A stretch of 64,000 nt of DNA from Dyella sp. 2HG41-7. Its GTDB lineage: Bacteria; Pseudomonadota; Gammaproteobacteria; Xanthomonadales; Rhodanobacteraceae. A model generated the notes under the pieces. It was not told the origin of the DNA, ran no database searches, and saw only the letters and a program-made list of their open reading frames with translations. Position 1 is the stretch's first letter. Every line of letters starts with the position of its first letter. The position numbers were made by a program, and so were the translations under genes. Shown here piece by piece: positions 18,675 through 27,723 of this stretch. The DNA lies in the NCBI RefSeq assembly GCF_021390675.1, contig NZ_JAJEJV010000004.1:992001-1056000 (forward strand). Reading direction: 5' to 3'.

Positions 18675-18731
18675 TCCCCATCCCGTTCCGTTTCACATGA
18701 CGTAACGCGGTTTTGGTATGCGCCTTTTTTT

Positions 18732-18770
18732 GCCTGCGCGCACCCCCTGTCGCGTCGCGCAGGCCTTTTT
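18732..18770 (+). terminator. Rho-independent terminator after the first Hsp20 gene
   Basis: A 9-bp stem, GCCTGCGCG with CGCGCAGGC, closes a 15-base loop and is followed by CTTTTT. It makes the first gene its own transcription unit and lies inside the upstream open extension of the next frame, which supports the internal start at 18829. Confidence 0.75.
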
Positions 18771-18828
18771 AAGGCACCAGGATGAAGGCCGATCGTGTTC
18801 GATAGGCAGTTTTCTGGAGGATTTTTCC

Positions 18829-19314
18829 ATGAATGGCAAAATGATCCGCAGTTCCGAATGGCCCAGCCAGTCCATGGCACTGGATCCTGTCAAGCAACTG
18901 TTTGATCGCGTGTTTGAAGGAGGTTTTTTTCAGAACAACTCCTCCGACGATTCTTCGGTGGTCACCAGCCAATGGACGCCACGTGTCGATATCAAGGAGG
19001 AGCCGCAGCGCTTCATTCTCTACGCGGATATTCCTGGCGTCGAACCCGATGCGATCGAAGTGCAGATGGACAGGGGCATGCTCACCATCAAAGGTGAGCG
19101 CAAAACTGAGTACGAGGAAGGGAACAAGCAATTCAGCCGTATCGAACGGCGCTACGGTGCCTTCCATCGACGCTTCGCGCTACCCGACAGCGCCGATCCG
19201 GATGGCATCACGGCAACGGGGCGCAACGGTGTGCTGCAGATCATCATCCCCAAGCGTCCCGAAACCACCCCGCGCCGCATCCGGGTAGGCAAGAAGGGCG
19301 CGGATGAACACTGA
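18829..19314 (+). CDS. Small heat-shock protein (Hsp20), second gene
   Basis: A 161-residue alpha-crystallin-domain chaperone. CTGGAGG lies 9 bases before the ATG at 18829, and a terminator ends upstream, so the longer open frame from 18718 is not used. The body shows WTPRVDIKEEPQRFILYADI, GMLTIKGERK and RRFALPDSADPDGI, typical of class A-like bacterial sHSPs. It closely resembles the third gene (for example DPVKQLFDRVFE near the N-terminus in both), so the two probably arose by tandem duplication. No ROSE motif is seen before it. Confidence 0.9.
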   Translation: MNGKMIRSSEWPSQSMALDPVKQLFDRVFEGGFFQNNSSDDSSVVTSQWTPRVDIKEEPQRFILYADIPGVEPDAIEVQMDRGMLTIKGERKTEYEEGNKQFSRIERRYGAFHRRFALPDSADPDGITATGRNGVLQIIIPKRPETTPRRIRVGKKGADEH

Positions 19315-19342
19315 TGCGCTGGACATTTGCTAAGCCACCTTG

Positions 19343-19378
19343 ACGGATGGGCGCATCCATACCGCGCCCATCTCCGTC
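19343..19378 (+). terminator. Hairpin between second and third Hsp20 genes
   Basis: ACGGATGGGCGC pairs with GCGCCCATCTCCGT (one bulge) around a 9-base loop. No T tract follows, so termination is uncertain. Confidence 0.4.
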
Positions 19379-19485
19379 CTCCCTCCACGAGAGGTCGGAG
19401 GCAGCTAGTAGTGGTGCAGGACGCCAAAAAAGCGCGGGATATTTTCAGTGTCTTCGTTTGTCACCTTTGTTAACGACGTACTACC

Positions 19486-20016
19486 ATGCCAGAGCAAATA
19501 CTTCTTCCATCCGAATGGCCTGATCGCATGAGGCCGCACGACCCTGTCAAACAACTCTTTGACCGGGTATTCGAGAGACATCCGCGTCAGGATGTTTCAC
19601 CGAATGACGCCACCGTTGTTGCCCGCCAGTGGGTTCCTCTTGTGGACATCAAGGAAGAGCCACATCGCTTCATTTTCTACGTGGATGCCCCCGGCATCGA
19701 CCTCAAGACCGTTGACGTGCACATGGAGCGGGGCGTGCTTACCATCAAGGGCGAGCGCAAGACCGAATCCCAGGAAAGTCGTGATTCCTTCATGCGTATC
19801 GAACGCCGGCACGGTACCTTTCACCGGCGCTTCGCGCTGCCTAGCAGCGCCGATCCACACAACATGACGGTCACGGCTCACCATGGCATTTTGTATGTCA
19901 TCGTTCGCAAGCGTCCGCCCAGCGCGTCTCGTCAAATCAGGATGGACGAGGTCGGCACCCATGCCTATGGCCGCAGTGAAGGTGACCCGATAAAACCGCT
20001 CTGGCGGCCCGCGTAA
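19486..20016 (+). CDS. Small heat-shock protein (Hsp20), third gene
   Basis: A 176-residue sHSP and the closest relative of the preceding gene (LPSEWPDRMRPHDPVKQLFD against RSSEWP...LDPVKQLFD). The alpha-crystallin domain shows WVPLVDIKEEPHRFIFYVDA and GVLTIKGERK. The C-terminal tail after SASRQIRM is extended by about 25 residues. The ATG at 19486 has no obvious Shine-Dalgarno sequence upstream, unlike the second gene. About 170 bases separate it from the second gene, so it may have its own promoter. Confidence 0.88.
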   Translation: MPEQILLPSEWPDRMRPHDPVKQLFDRVFERHPRQDVSPNDATVVARQWVPLVDIKEEPHRFIFYVDAPGIDLKTVDVHMERGVLTIKGERKTESQESRDSFMRIERRHGTFHRRFALPSSADPHNMTVTAHHGILYVIVRKRPPSASRQIRMDEVGTHAYGRSEGDPIKPLWRPA

Positions 20017-20160
20017 AGTTGCTGCTTGGCATCTGAAACGTCTTGACGCGTTCTGATCACGAAGGTTCAGGTAGCAAGGTGTGTGTGACGCTGTCATTTC
20101 AAGCTTGACAGGAGCAACCTGTGGCGGGCACAACCACTAACAGTCCGGCCGCTCTAATAA

Positions 20161-20412
20161 CTCTGCATTCCGGACACCGACTTCACGCCGCACGCCGATG
20201 AGCGCGACCTGACCGTTCACCTTTGGAACGACAAAGTCATGCGTCACTACTTCTGCAATGCCTGCGGCAGCTCGACGTACGGTGCCGTTACTGGTGAGTA
20301 CGGCAAGGATCGTTACCGAGGCAACCTCGGTTGCGTGGAAGGTCTCAACGCGCTTGCGCTCGACAACACGATCGTCGATGGCGGGGCGTTGCCGCTCGCC
20401 GATGCGCCTTGA
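20161..20412 (+). pseudogene. Remnant of a GFA/CENP-V-family gene
   Basis: The frame after a stop at 20158-20160 has no proper start. It reads LTVHLWNDKVMRHYFCNACG, then RGNLGCVEGLN and a final VDGGALPLADAP. This is the C-terminal half of a glutathione-dependent formaldehyde-activating (GFA) fold, including the CxxC zinc ligands and the NLxCxEG segment. The N-terminal CHCG part is missing. The rest of 20017-20794 shows no gene. Confidence 0.6.
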
Positions 20413-20794
20413 ATCTTCTGGCTGCGTACCTGGAATTCTGATGTCTGCATTCTTCGACCCAGAGAAGGCCCTCCTTGCTGGAGGAAGTCTTAGAGAAACG
20501 ACATGTCATGGTGAAAGCAGCGATTAGAATTGCTCATTCCAATTGTCATCACGTTATTGGCGTATTTTTCTTAGCTACCAATTTGGCACAAAAACCGTCG
20601 TGGATGGCCCAACCGTCGCAGTTTGGCCAACGTCGCTGCTGCTAGCTGTTGCTGACGATGCGCGCCGAGGCCATCGATGCCGATGATCTACGCCCAATCG
20701 TTACTGCTTAATATTGCTTGATACATGTTCGCGCGCGTACGGCATGGATGCCCCAGCTGGCCGCTTGCCATCCGTGGCAACGGCTGTTGTTCGA
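20413..20794. other. Intergenic stretch without a recognised feature
   Basis: Between the GFA remnant and the 3' end of the TonB receptor I see only short frames lacking ribosome sites. It is possibly more decayed DNA. Confidence 0.3.
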
Positions 20795-23700
20795 TCAATA
20801 GTCGTAAGTGGCGCTCAAGCGCACGTAGCGAGGCTGTTGGCGAACCACTGCCGCCCCATATAAAGGATCGGGCGTGCCTGGCGAAATCTGGAAATACGGA
20901 TAGGCGTTCAGGACGGTCTGCGAGTTGAACAAATTAAAGACGTTCAGCGAGAACGCCAATTTGCCAACCGAAACCGGAGGTGCGTAAGTGATACCCACGT
21001 CCACCTGTTTGTTCCACGGCAAGCGATACGTGCCAGGTGGTGAGGGCAGTCCACCGCACCAGTGGTAAAAGCTACCGTAGCCATCGGGGTCGGTTTGGTT
21101 GGGGCCGTAATAGCCCAGGCAATTGCGCGGATTGCCTGACACGATCTGAAGGTTGCCCGAGACCAGCCACTGCGGCGTGATTTGGTAATAGCCGAATACT
21201 TTGAGCTGATGCGTGTGATCGTTGCTTTGCGCGCCGTTGCTGGACGACATCAGTTCCGGGAAGTCCCAGTCGATGCTGGTTGACGCGGCGGTCTGTTGAA
21301 TATCCGAGCGCAACTGTCCTTCTGTATCGCCGTAACTGCGCGAGAAGACGTAGTCGATCTTGCCGTACCACTTTCCATCGAACGGATGCTCGAGGAACGT
21401 TTCTAGCCCGTAGTACTTGCGCTTCATCGCTGGAAAGCCGAATTCTGCATTCGTGAGTTGCACGCTACGATAGGCGCCGCTGGCGTCGATCACCGTAAAC
21501 GTGTTAACCCGGCCGGGATTGATCAAATAGCAACTATTGGTGGCATTGACGACATAGCCAAGTTCGGAAGCCTTGTTCTCGATCGCCTGCACATCGCAAT
21601 AGTCATCGATATCGTTACGAAGAATACGTCGCGTGAATTTAGCGCCGTATACCCATTGGTTATCGATGGCTCTGGTAAAGCCAAGAATAAACTCGTCTTG
21701 ATATTCCGACTTCAGGTTTTGCGCCGTGACGGTTTTAGGATCCGGCAATACACCGTAGGTATTGTTGGGCGAGACGGCGTTGGAAAGGGCGGTCAAACCT
21801 GTGGGCGTACCGTCGGCAGCGATGCCACCGTAAGTAAAGTACTGCTGGGTGGCCACGTATGCACCGGCAGCATTGAGTGCGGGATTGAGCGGCATGCCCA
21901 GGTAGTAGCGCCCCGCGTTGCCGAATACCTTGAAGCTAGCATCGCCGTTGACATCCCAGCTAAAACCCAGCCGCGGCGCCCACTGCGGTTTGGTTTGGGA
22001 CACATAGGCTTGTGAGTCCGCGTTGTAATCGGTGAATTGGTCGTTGCGTAAACCTAACGACACGACCCAGCGATCGCTGACCTGCCACTTGTCCTCAATG
22101 TATTGCGCGCGTTGCGCAGAGCGCACGCTGGCGATCGAGCTGTTGATGTACTGAATGGCGTAGTAGCCCGATGCGCCATGGGGATAGTTAGCCGGTGCGC
22201 CGACACCCAGGTTGGGAATCAGCGCGATATTGGGCGTGGTGGTGTAGGCGTAATCCCAGTAGTAGCCTGGACCGGACGTCTGGCTACCTTGATCGATGGC
22301 TCGGGCATTTTGGTTATCGATGCCGAGCGAAAGCGTGTGCTGACCGAGCTGGTACGTCAGATCGATGCGCAGATTGTTGCTTTGATCATGACGGTTAGGG
22401 TTGTAGAGCGACTGTGTCACCTGGCTATTGCCGATCGGTGTTCCGCCGTTCAACGCTGGATTTTGGTTCTGAATGCCCGACACGTAGGTCAAGTTGCCGT
22501 TGTAGCCGCCGGGCGAGTCGTAATTGTCGGTTCTCATCTTGCCGTACGTCGCCGTCAACGTGAGATTGTCGGTGATGTAGCTGGTGAATTTGGCGGTGTA
22601 GAGGCTGCCACCGGTTTTGATCGTGTCCGCTTCGTTGATGAACTCTCCACGCTGTTGTGTGTTGTAGTTGTAGTCGTAGATGTTCCCTTGTGTTTCCTCA
22701 CGGTTCGACGCGCCTGTCAACTCCAGGATGTTGCTGTCGGTGATGTTCCAGTCCAGCTTGCCGTACCACTTGGGCAGGCTATCGTGAAAACGCTGATACG
22801 TTTGCGTGCTACCGCCGTAGCTCTGGCTGGTCGCGACGGGATTGACGGTGTCACCGGCTTGCGTGGAAGTTTCCGCAGCGAGAAACAGAAACAGTTTGTC
22901 CTTGATAAGCGGACCGCCCACGTAGGCATCGTAAGTGCGTGTCCATTGCCGGTCTTTGCTATTGAGATCGTACAGATTGCCTGCGATGGGCGAGGGCGGC
23001 AGGCCGTTTGTGTAATACGTATTGGTGCGGTCGGACCGTGCAAAATCGGGCTCCCAAAGCACCTGGGCGCCAAAATGCCAATCGTTCGTGCCGCGCTTGC
23101 CCACCATGTTGATGACGCCGCCGTCGGATCGGCCGTATTGGGCGCTGTAGCCGCCTGTATAAATTTCCTGCTGTTCAATGGCGCCGTACGGCAAGGTGAT
23201 ACCGCCGAGTCCACGCTGCGGCTCGGTCGTGTTGAATCCGTTGATGTAATACGCATTTTCACTGGCGGCCGAACCGCCGAAACTGACCAGCGATTGCCCC
23301 GTAGGGCCGCTGTATCCGCCACTGTTGTTCACGACACCTGGCGCAAGTTGCGCGATGGCCTCCGCCGAACGAAAGAGTGGCAGTGCGGCGAGTTGTTTGG
23401 CGGTGACGACAGTGCGCGAGTCCACGCTCGTCACGTCGATCGGGGGCGCCGTATTCTCGTTGACGTGGATGGCGCTAAGGGTCGTGGTTGTTACAGGAGC
23501 AAACGACACTTCTGTCCCGGCGCCGACCTTCAGCGAGACGTTGTTGCGCGTATCCACGACAGCGCCGTGGCGGATCAGCGAAACGGTATACGTGCCGAGC
23601 GGTAGCTGCGTAGCGACGAAGCGCCCGTGACTGTCCACGGAAACGATACGCGAAACACCCGTGTTGCTCTTGATCTGGATGGTTGAGCCTTGCGCGTCGG

Positions 23701-23818
23701 ACACATCGCCGAAAATACTGCCGGTAGTCGATTGCGCGAGCGCCAGCGGACTGGTAAACGCCGAGCCGGCAGCTAGGGCCGCTGCAAGGCGCTTCAGTGT
23801 AGGGGAGATCTTTTTCAA
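20795..23818 (-). CDS. Oar-like TonB-dependent receptor with N-terminal regulatory-like domain
   Basis: An outer-membrane active transporter of 1007 residues, powered by TonB-ExbBD. A signal peptide (MKKISPTLKR, hydrophobic core, ALAQ) precedes a carboxypeptidase-regulatory-like beta-sandwich (about 30-110). A plug follows (VVTAKQLAALP, ASENAYYINGFN, GGYSAQYGRSDGGVINMV). The large beta-barrel ends in RYVRLSATYDY with a terminal aromatic. This is the Oar type common in Xanthomonadales. The first codon is TTG, and no in-frame ATG occurs in the upstream 40 codons. The substrate is unknown. It follows the FAD/cysteine-dioxygenase-like pair on the same strand, 380 bases downstream. Confidence 0.9.
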   Translation of the reverse strand: MKKISPTLKRLAAALAAGSAFTSPLALAQSTTGSIFGDVSDAQGSTIQIKSNTGVSRIVSVDSHGRFVATQLPLGTYTVSLIRHGAVVDTRNNVSLKVGAGTEVSFAPVTTTTLSAIHVNENTAPPIDVTSVDSRTVVTAKQLAALPLFRSAEAIAQLAPGVVNNSGGYSGPTGQSLVSFGGSAASENAYYINGFNTTEPQRGLGGITLPYGAIEQQEIYTGGYSAQYGRSDGGVINMVGKRGTNDWHFGAQVLWEPDFARSDRTNTYYTNGLPPSPIAGNLYDLNSKDRQWTRTYDAYVGGPLIKDKLFLFLAAETSTQAGDTVNPVATSQSYGGSTQTYQRFHDSLPKWYGKLDWNITDSNILELTGASNREETQGNIYDYNYNTQQRGEFINEADTIKTGGSLYTAKFTSYITDNLTLTATYGKMRTDNYDSPGGYNGNLTYVSGIQNQNPALNGGTPIGNSQVTQSLYNPNRHDQSNNLRIDLTYQLGQHTLSLGIDNQNARAIDQGSQTSGPGYYWDYAYTTTPNIALIPNLGVGAPANYPHGASGYYAIQYINSSIASVRSAQRAQYIEDKWQVSDRWVVSLGLRNDQFTDYNADSQAYVSQTKPQWAPRLGFSWDVNGDASFKVFGNAGRYYLGMPLNPALNAAGAYVATQQYFTYGGIAADGTPTGLTALSNAVSPNNTYGVLPDPKTVTAQNLKSEYQDEFILGFTRAIDNQWVYGAKFTRRILRNDIDDYCDVQAIENKASELGYVVNATNSCYLINPGRVNTFTVIDASGAYRSVQLTNAEFGFPAMKRKYYGLETFLEHPFDGKWYGKIDYVFSRSYGDTEGQLRSDIQQTAASTSIDWDFPELMSSSNGAQSNDHTHQLKVFGYYQITPQWLVSGNLQIVSGNPRNCLGYYGPNQTDPDGYGSFYHWCGGLPSPPGTYRLPWNKQVDVGITYAPPVSVGKLAFSLNVFNLFNSQTVLNAYPYFQISPGTPDPLYGAAVVRQQPRYVRLSATYDY

Positions 23819-24199
23819 AGGTGCACTCTCTATTTTGTGGATTGACGTCAGGTCGGTACGCTTCTGTGCGTGACACGGAGAGGGGGAGTCCGTGTCAGCC
23901 TACGTTCCGGCGCAATCGGTAGATTTATCGAGCGGGACCGCACATCCCGACACCATGCGTCCCCTGATGTGCAAGGCACACCGACGCAAATGGACGTCTA
24001 TATGGTTACCCGCATTACAGCGAAAATGCTGCATGTGCGTGATGAGCGTTTGCGCTGTCGGTATGAGCATTGGTGATAAGCGAGGACTATCGCAATGCGC
24101 AGCATGCCCGTCTCGCCAGCGAGCAGGCGAGTGAGAAAAATAGAGTTACGCGGAACGCATGAAGCGTCCCGCGCAGATGATGTCGCTAAGAGCGAGCGG
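23819..24199. other. Intergenic stretch upstream of the TonB receptor
   Basis: This 381-base stretch separates the FAD-protein gene from the TonB receptor and should contain the receptor promoter. Frames on both strands are short or antisense. No operator repeat or terminator stood out. Confidence 0.35.
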
Positions 24200-25597
24200 T
24201 TAGACGAGCAACGGGCGCTTTCCGCTAGGTTCGGTGCGCGGCAAGGTCAATTGCGTTGCCAATGCGTCAGCCGCGCCGCGAATCTCAGGCATGGCGGTGC
24301 ATTCCCAAAGGTTCCCGCGAAGCAACGATCCGATGGCGTAGAGGCCGCACTGTATCTCGCCTGTGGCGTTGATCAATCGTCCATCAGGCGCGGCCAACAC
24401 GCCGAGCTGTAGCGGGTCCGCGACGGCATGACCCTCTTGCAAAAGTCCCGAGAGCAGCGAGTGCTCGGCGAACGCCACGGCGGTGTCCAAGCCAGTGGCC
24501 TGTACGACGATGTCCGACTCAAGCTTGGTCACGATCTGATGAGCGCGAGAACGCACCGTAACGCTAAGAGGGCCTTTGCCATCCACGTCAAGTACGCGAG
24601 CGGCGTGGACCTGAAGTCGCCCCTCGTCGCGCAGCTGCTGAATAATGTCGGCCGATTGCGGCGCAAGGCGATGACGCGAGGATTCCCACACCCATCGTGC
24701 GTGCCGCAGAAACTGTTTGCGGTGACGCGGCGTGAAGGCTTGCCAAAGTTTGGCGTTAATCGGACGCATGCCATCGATCACGCTGCGCCAGTCGGTGTCC
24801 TGGTACTCACGGAATGCGCGGCGGATTTCGGTAAGCATGGCCGCAGGTCCGTCGCACGCCAGCAGTCTCGAATTCAATTCCGTCTGCCGGGGAAACGGAT
24901 CGATGGGAAGCGTCGGGTGCACGAACGGCAGCAAGCCGTGTCGAGAAACGGCGATCAGCTCGCAATCCGGCCAGCGAATGGATGCGGAGATCAACGTGTC
25001 GATCGCGGTCAACCCCGTGCCGATCACGATGAGCCGGCGCGGATGATTAGCGCGGGCGTCGAGGCTCCACGGGTCCACGACATACGCGCCGCTGGCAAGC
25101 GCGGCTTTGGAAATCGTGCGCAACGGACGCGGCAGCAGTGCGCCAAGCGCCAAGACAACACGCTCCGCCGTGACTTTTTCGCCGTCATCGAGTGCGATCT
25201 CATAACCGTCGCCAGAAGGTTTGATGCTTGAAGCGATGGACGGTCTGATGGCAAAGCGCCGATCGTCATGTTTCGCACGATGAATGCGTTTGGCCAGTTG
25301 CGAATCGATGTATTGACCAAACAGCTGGCGAGGAAGAAAGTCGGTCGGCTTGGAGCCGGGGCGACATCGCGCGCTGTATCCAACGAAATCCTCGTCTGCA
25401 TCGAGATACAGGCCCATGCCAGCAGCGCGCACATTCAGTAGGTGATGATTGTGGGGCGTGCTGTAGGCAACACCTAGCCCCTTGGAGGGCGAACGGCCTG
25501 TTATCCAGTGTACGGACTCTGACGTTTTACGCGAAAGCAACGCGCCAAACAGCGACGCTCCCGCCGCACCGCCGCCGATGATTGCAATGTCTGACAT
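24200..25597 (-). CDS. YdhS-like FAD/NAD(P)-binding oxidoreductase
   Basis: A flavoprotein of 465 residues with the NAD_binding_9/YdhS layout. The FAD dinucleotide-binding motif is at the N-terminus (AIIGGGAAGASLFGALL). STPHNHHLLNVRAAGMGL matches the conserved segment of that family. A second Rossmann motif is near residue 185 (LIVIGTGLTAIDTL), and a GLDTAV-ATG-like segment is near residue 375. The reaction is not known for this family. It is 45 bases downstream of the cupin gene and likely co-transcribed. AAAGG precedes the ATG. Confidence 0.82.
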   Translation of the reverse strand: MSDIAIIGGGAAGASLFGALLSRKTSESVHWITGRSPSKGLGVAYSTPHNHHLLNVRAAGMGLYLDADEDFVGYSARCRPGSKPTDFLPRQLFGQYIDSQLAKRIHRAKHDDRRFAIRPSIASSIKPSGDGYEIALDDGEKVTAERVVLALGALLPRPLRTISKAALASGAYVVDPWSLDARANHPRRLIVIGTGLTAIDTLISASIRWPDCELIAVSRHGLLPFVHPTLPIDPFPRQTELNSRLLACDGPAAMLTEIRRAFREYQDTDWRSVIDGMRPINAKLWQAFTPRHRKQFLRHARWVWESSRHRLAPQSADIIQQLRDEGRLQVHAARVLDVDGKGPLSVTVRSRAHQIVTKLESDIVVQATGLDTAVAFAEHSLLSGLLQEGHAVADPLQLGVLAAPDGRLINATGEIQCGLYAIGSLLRGNLWECTAMPEIRGAADALATQLTLPRTEPSGKRPLLV

Positions 25598-25642
25598 GGT
25601 GAAGGACCTTTTTGCGGAGTACGGAAAGTGGGAAAGTCGTAC

Positions 25643-26230
25643 TTACGTGGTCGGTACATCTTCGCGCACCGCTTGATGCAGTTTGGAAAACCATTGTCCT
25701 TGGTCGTCCACAAAACTGCGATAGCGATTCAACTCGCCACCATACACATGCAGCGAAAGCGCTTGGCGATGTTTGGAAAGATTGCGGCACCGATGTGCAT
25801 AATCAGCGCGCGAAAATGCGACGTGATCGCCGACACCTACGATCAGACGGTGATCGCGCACCAAGTGAATAGGGAGAGTCGCGCAAAGTTGGAACGATTC
25901 CACTTCCAGCGCGCCGTCGAGCACAAATTCCATGCCCCACAGGCCGTCGTGGTCGTGGATGGGTGTCGCATAGCCAGGTGGCCATGTGATCAACAGCGCT
26001 TCATAGTTGCGCGCTTTGCCGACACCTAACGGTATTCGCCGATACGATGGCGCCGTCGACGGTGAGGAAAGCGTGGCTGCGTGCGGACAGCCGCTCCATG
26101 TCGCGACGTGCGAAAGTGCGGCGACAATGTCGCTCACGGCAACGTTCTCGCGCTGATCCACGTGCGCGTCGATCGTCGTCAGAACACGTTCGCGCCACGT
26201 GTCGATAGAAATTGCGAGTGCGTCGTACAT
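25643..26230 (-). CDS. Cysteine-dioxygenase-like cupin protein
   Basis: A 195-residue cupin related to type I cysteine dioxygenases, which oxidise thiols to sulfinates with a mononuclear iron. The first cupin motif is PPGYATPIHDHDGLWGMEFV, supplying two of three metal histidines. The third is in DYAHRCRNL or the later SLHVY region. The substrate is not shown by the sequence; 3-mercaptopropionate or another thiol is as likely as cysteine. It leads a probable two-gene operon with the YdhS-like flavoprotein, so the pair may act in thiol or sulfur-compound turnover. Confidence 0.8.
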   Translation of the reverse strand: MYDALAISIDTWRERVLTTIDAHVDQRENVAVSDIVAALSHVATWSGCPHAATLSSPSTAPSYRRIPLGVGKARNYEALLITWPPGYATPIHDHDGLWGMEFVLDGALEVESFQLCATLPIHLVRDHRLIVGVGDHVAFSRADYAHRCRNLSKHRQALSLHVYGGELNRYRSFVDDQGQWFSKLHQAVREDVPTT

Positions 26231-26988
26231 CGATGACCCCAGGTGTTGGCGTACTCGGGATCAAGCGAACCACATGGATCGTTAAAACGTCGCTAGAACA
26301 CGCCAACTAAATGGCACGTCGTTATGCCATTAAGAACATACACGCGCGAATTGGCGTTGATGCAGCCAAAATAATGGCCCAAAAAGCAACTGATATAAAT
26401 TTCATCTCACGAAATAGGATTTTCGAATAAGTACTAAAAGCGCCGAGCCAACGTAAAGTTTTGTGCGGTGGTTTGTTAGAAAACGGTGTAAGTGCGAACG
26501 CAGGTGGACGTGTAGCCTTTGCCAATCGTGAATCGCGATGCAGTGCCGTTAAGGAAACATGCCCGTTTGATCAGCACGGCGCTACTCGGACCAGATGTGC
26601 GACGTAAGAACTTTATTTTCGCGCGGAGATCGATCTTGGGGCGAGTCAGGATAGAACTTTAAGACCGCGGATCACTCTGCGACAACGCATAATCAATCAG
26701 TTGCTGCATTTCCACGCTACAACTTTGTTTTCTATTTACACATGCCGTCTCAACGGAAGATGGCAAATGCGTAGGCCAAACAGGCTCCGAGGGAAAAACG
26801 CGTTGCGATCAGACGCATCCTCGACCAACGCTCGCGCCGAGGAAAGACCGCTCGCCATGATCCACTAAGACACCGAACAAGTTCCAAGTTCACGGCCGAG
26901 CGGCTAGCCGAGCTGACGCCATCAACAGCAGCATCCAAATGACCATATAGAGTAGAAAAGGCGAGAAGACCGAATACGCAAAAACGGC
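26231..26988. other. Intergenic stretch without a convincing gene
   Basis: Some 750 bases between the cupin gene and the candidate defence module. Frames of 60-100 codons exist on the minus strand, but none has a ribosome site or recognisable motif. Composition is AT-richer than the flanking core genes. It may be the decayed edge of an inserted module. Confidence 0.4.
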
Positions 26989-27723
26989 TTATTCAGACGG
27001 TAATCCAAACTCCCAAAGATGCCAGATGCGAACGGCACCTGGTTTTCCACCGGCGGTATACAGCCACTGTCGCTCATGTGTACTTAGTGCACCTATTTGC
27101 GCAGGGATACCTGATGTCATAAGGCAACTACCTTGCTGCTGCGTGGTTAGAAGCGCCGCTTCTTTTTTCAGCTTGGTATCTAACGTTGACAGGGACCGAT
27201 GGGGCTCCCTTTGATACGCGAGCATGACGCCATCCTGCATTGCCCAGGCATAATCGCCGCGAATAAAGCGAGCCATGCCATCCGCGGTGTAATGCGATAG
27301 CTGTTTTTTCGCCGAGACGATTTTGGTCTCAGCGAAAATACCCACGTAACGTCGGGCCTGAATCAGTGGCGGGTTGGCGAGCCGAATTACCAAGTCCGGT
27401 TGCTTGTTGATATTTTCGGCATTGTAGTTAGACAAATTCTCACCACGGCCCACGTTTTCAAAAACGTCGGCGGTGAATCCGTCCACTGGGCTCTGGGATT
27501 TCAGCCAGTAGAGCAAAATCTCACAGAGCGCATCCGTATATCGATCTTCTTCGGGATTGCCTGGCTTAGATGGCGCTAAATGCTTCTGTGGTTCCGCACA
27601 GATCAGTTCCCATGCCTGATAAAGGGCCTTGCCGACCACAGCTAGGATGTTCGAGGAAAGGACTAGAGGAAAACCTGTGTCCTTCGATATAAGTTTGGCC
27701 GGACTTCCGTGTGCACCGATCAT
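26989..27723 (-). CDS. PD-(D/E)XK nuclease-like protein coupled to the methyltransferase
   Basis: A 244-residue protein whose ATG overlaps the stop of the methyltransferase gene as ATGA, so the two are translationally coupled. It shows a classic PD-(D/E)XK signature: P109-D110 in KQPDLVIRL, then FAETK with E132 and K134 after a 21-residue gap. A helical region with a conserved-looking EEDRYTDALCEILLYWL precedes the motif. I infer a nuclease acting with the methyltransferase, the restriction partner of the module. The family is not recognised by name. Confidence 0.7.
   Translation of the reverse strand: MIGAHGSPAKLISKDTGFPLVLSSNILAVVGKALYQAWELICAEPQKHLAPSKPGNPEEDRYTDALCEILLYWLKSQSPVDGFTADVFENVGRGENLSNYNAENINKQPDLVIRLANPPLIQARRYVGIFAETKIVSAKKQLSHYTADGMARFIRGDYAWAMQDGVMLAYQREPHRSLSTLDTKLKKEAALLTTQQQGSCLMTSGIPAQIGALSTHERQWLYTAGGKPGAVRIWHLWEFGLPSE

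Noticed and set aside
22103-23605. A 500-codon open frame on the plus strand
   Set aside because: It lies antisense to the TonB-receptor gene, lacks a ribosome site and shows no recognisable motif; the GC bias explains it.
26322-26525. A 67-codon minus-strand frame in the intergenic stretch
   Set aside because: No start signal and no recognisable sequence; I treat the region as non-coding.
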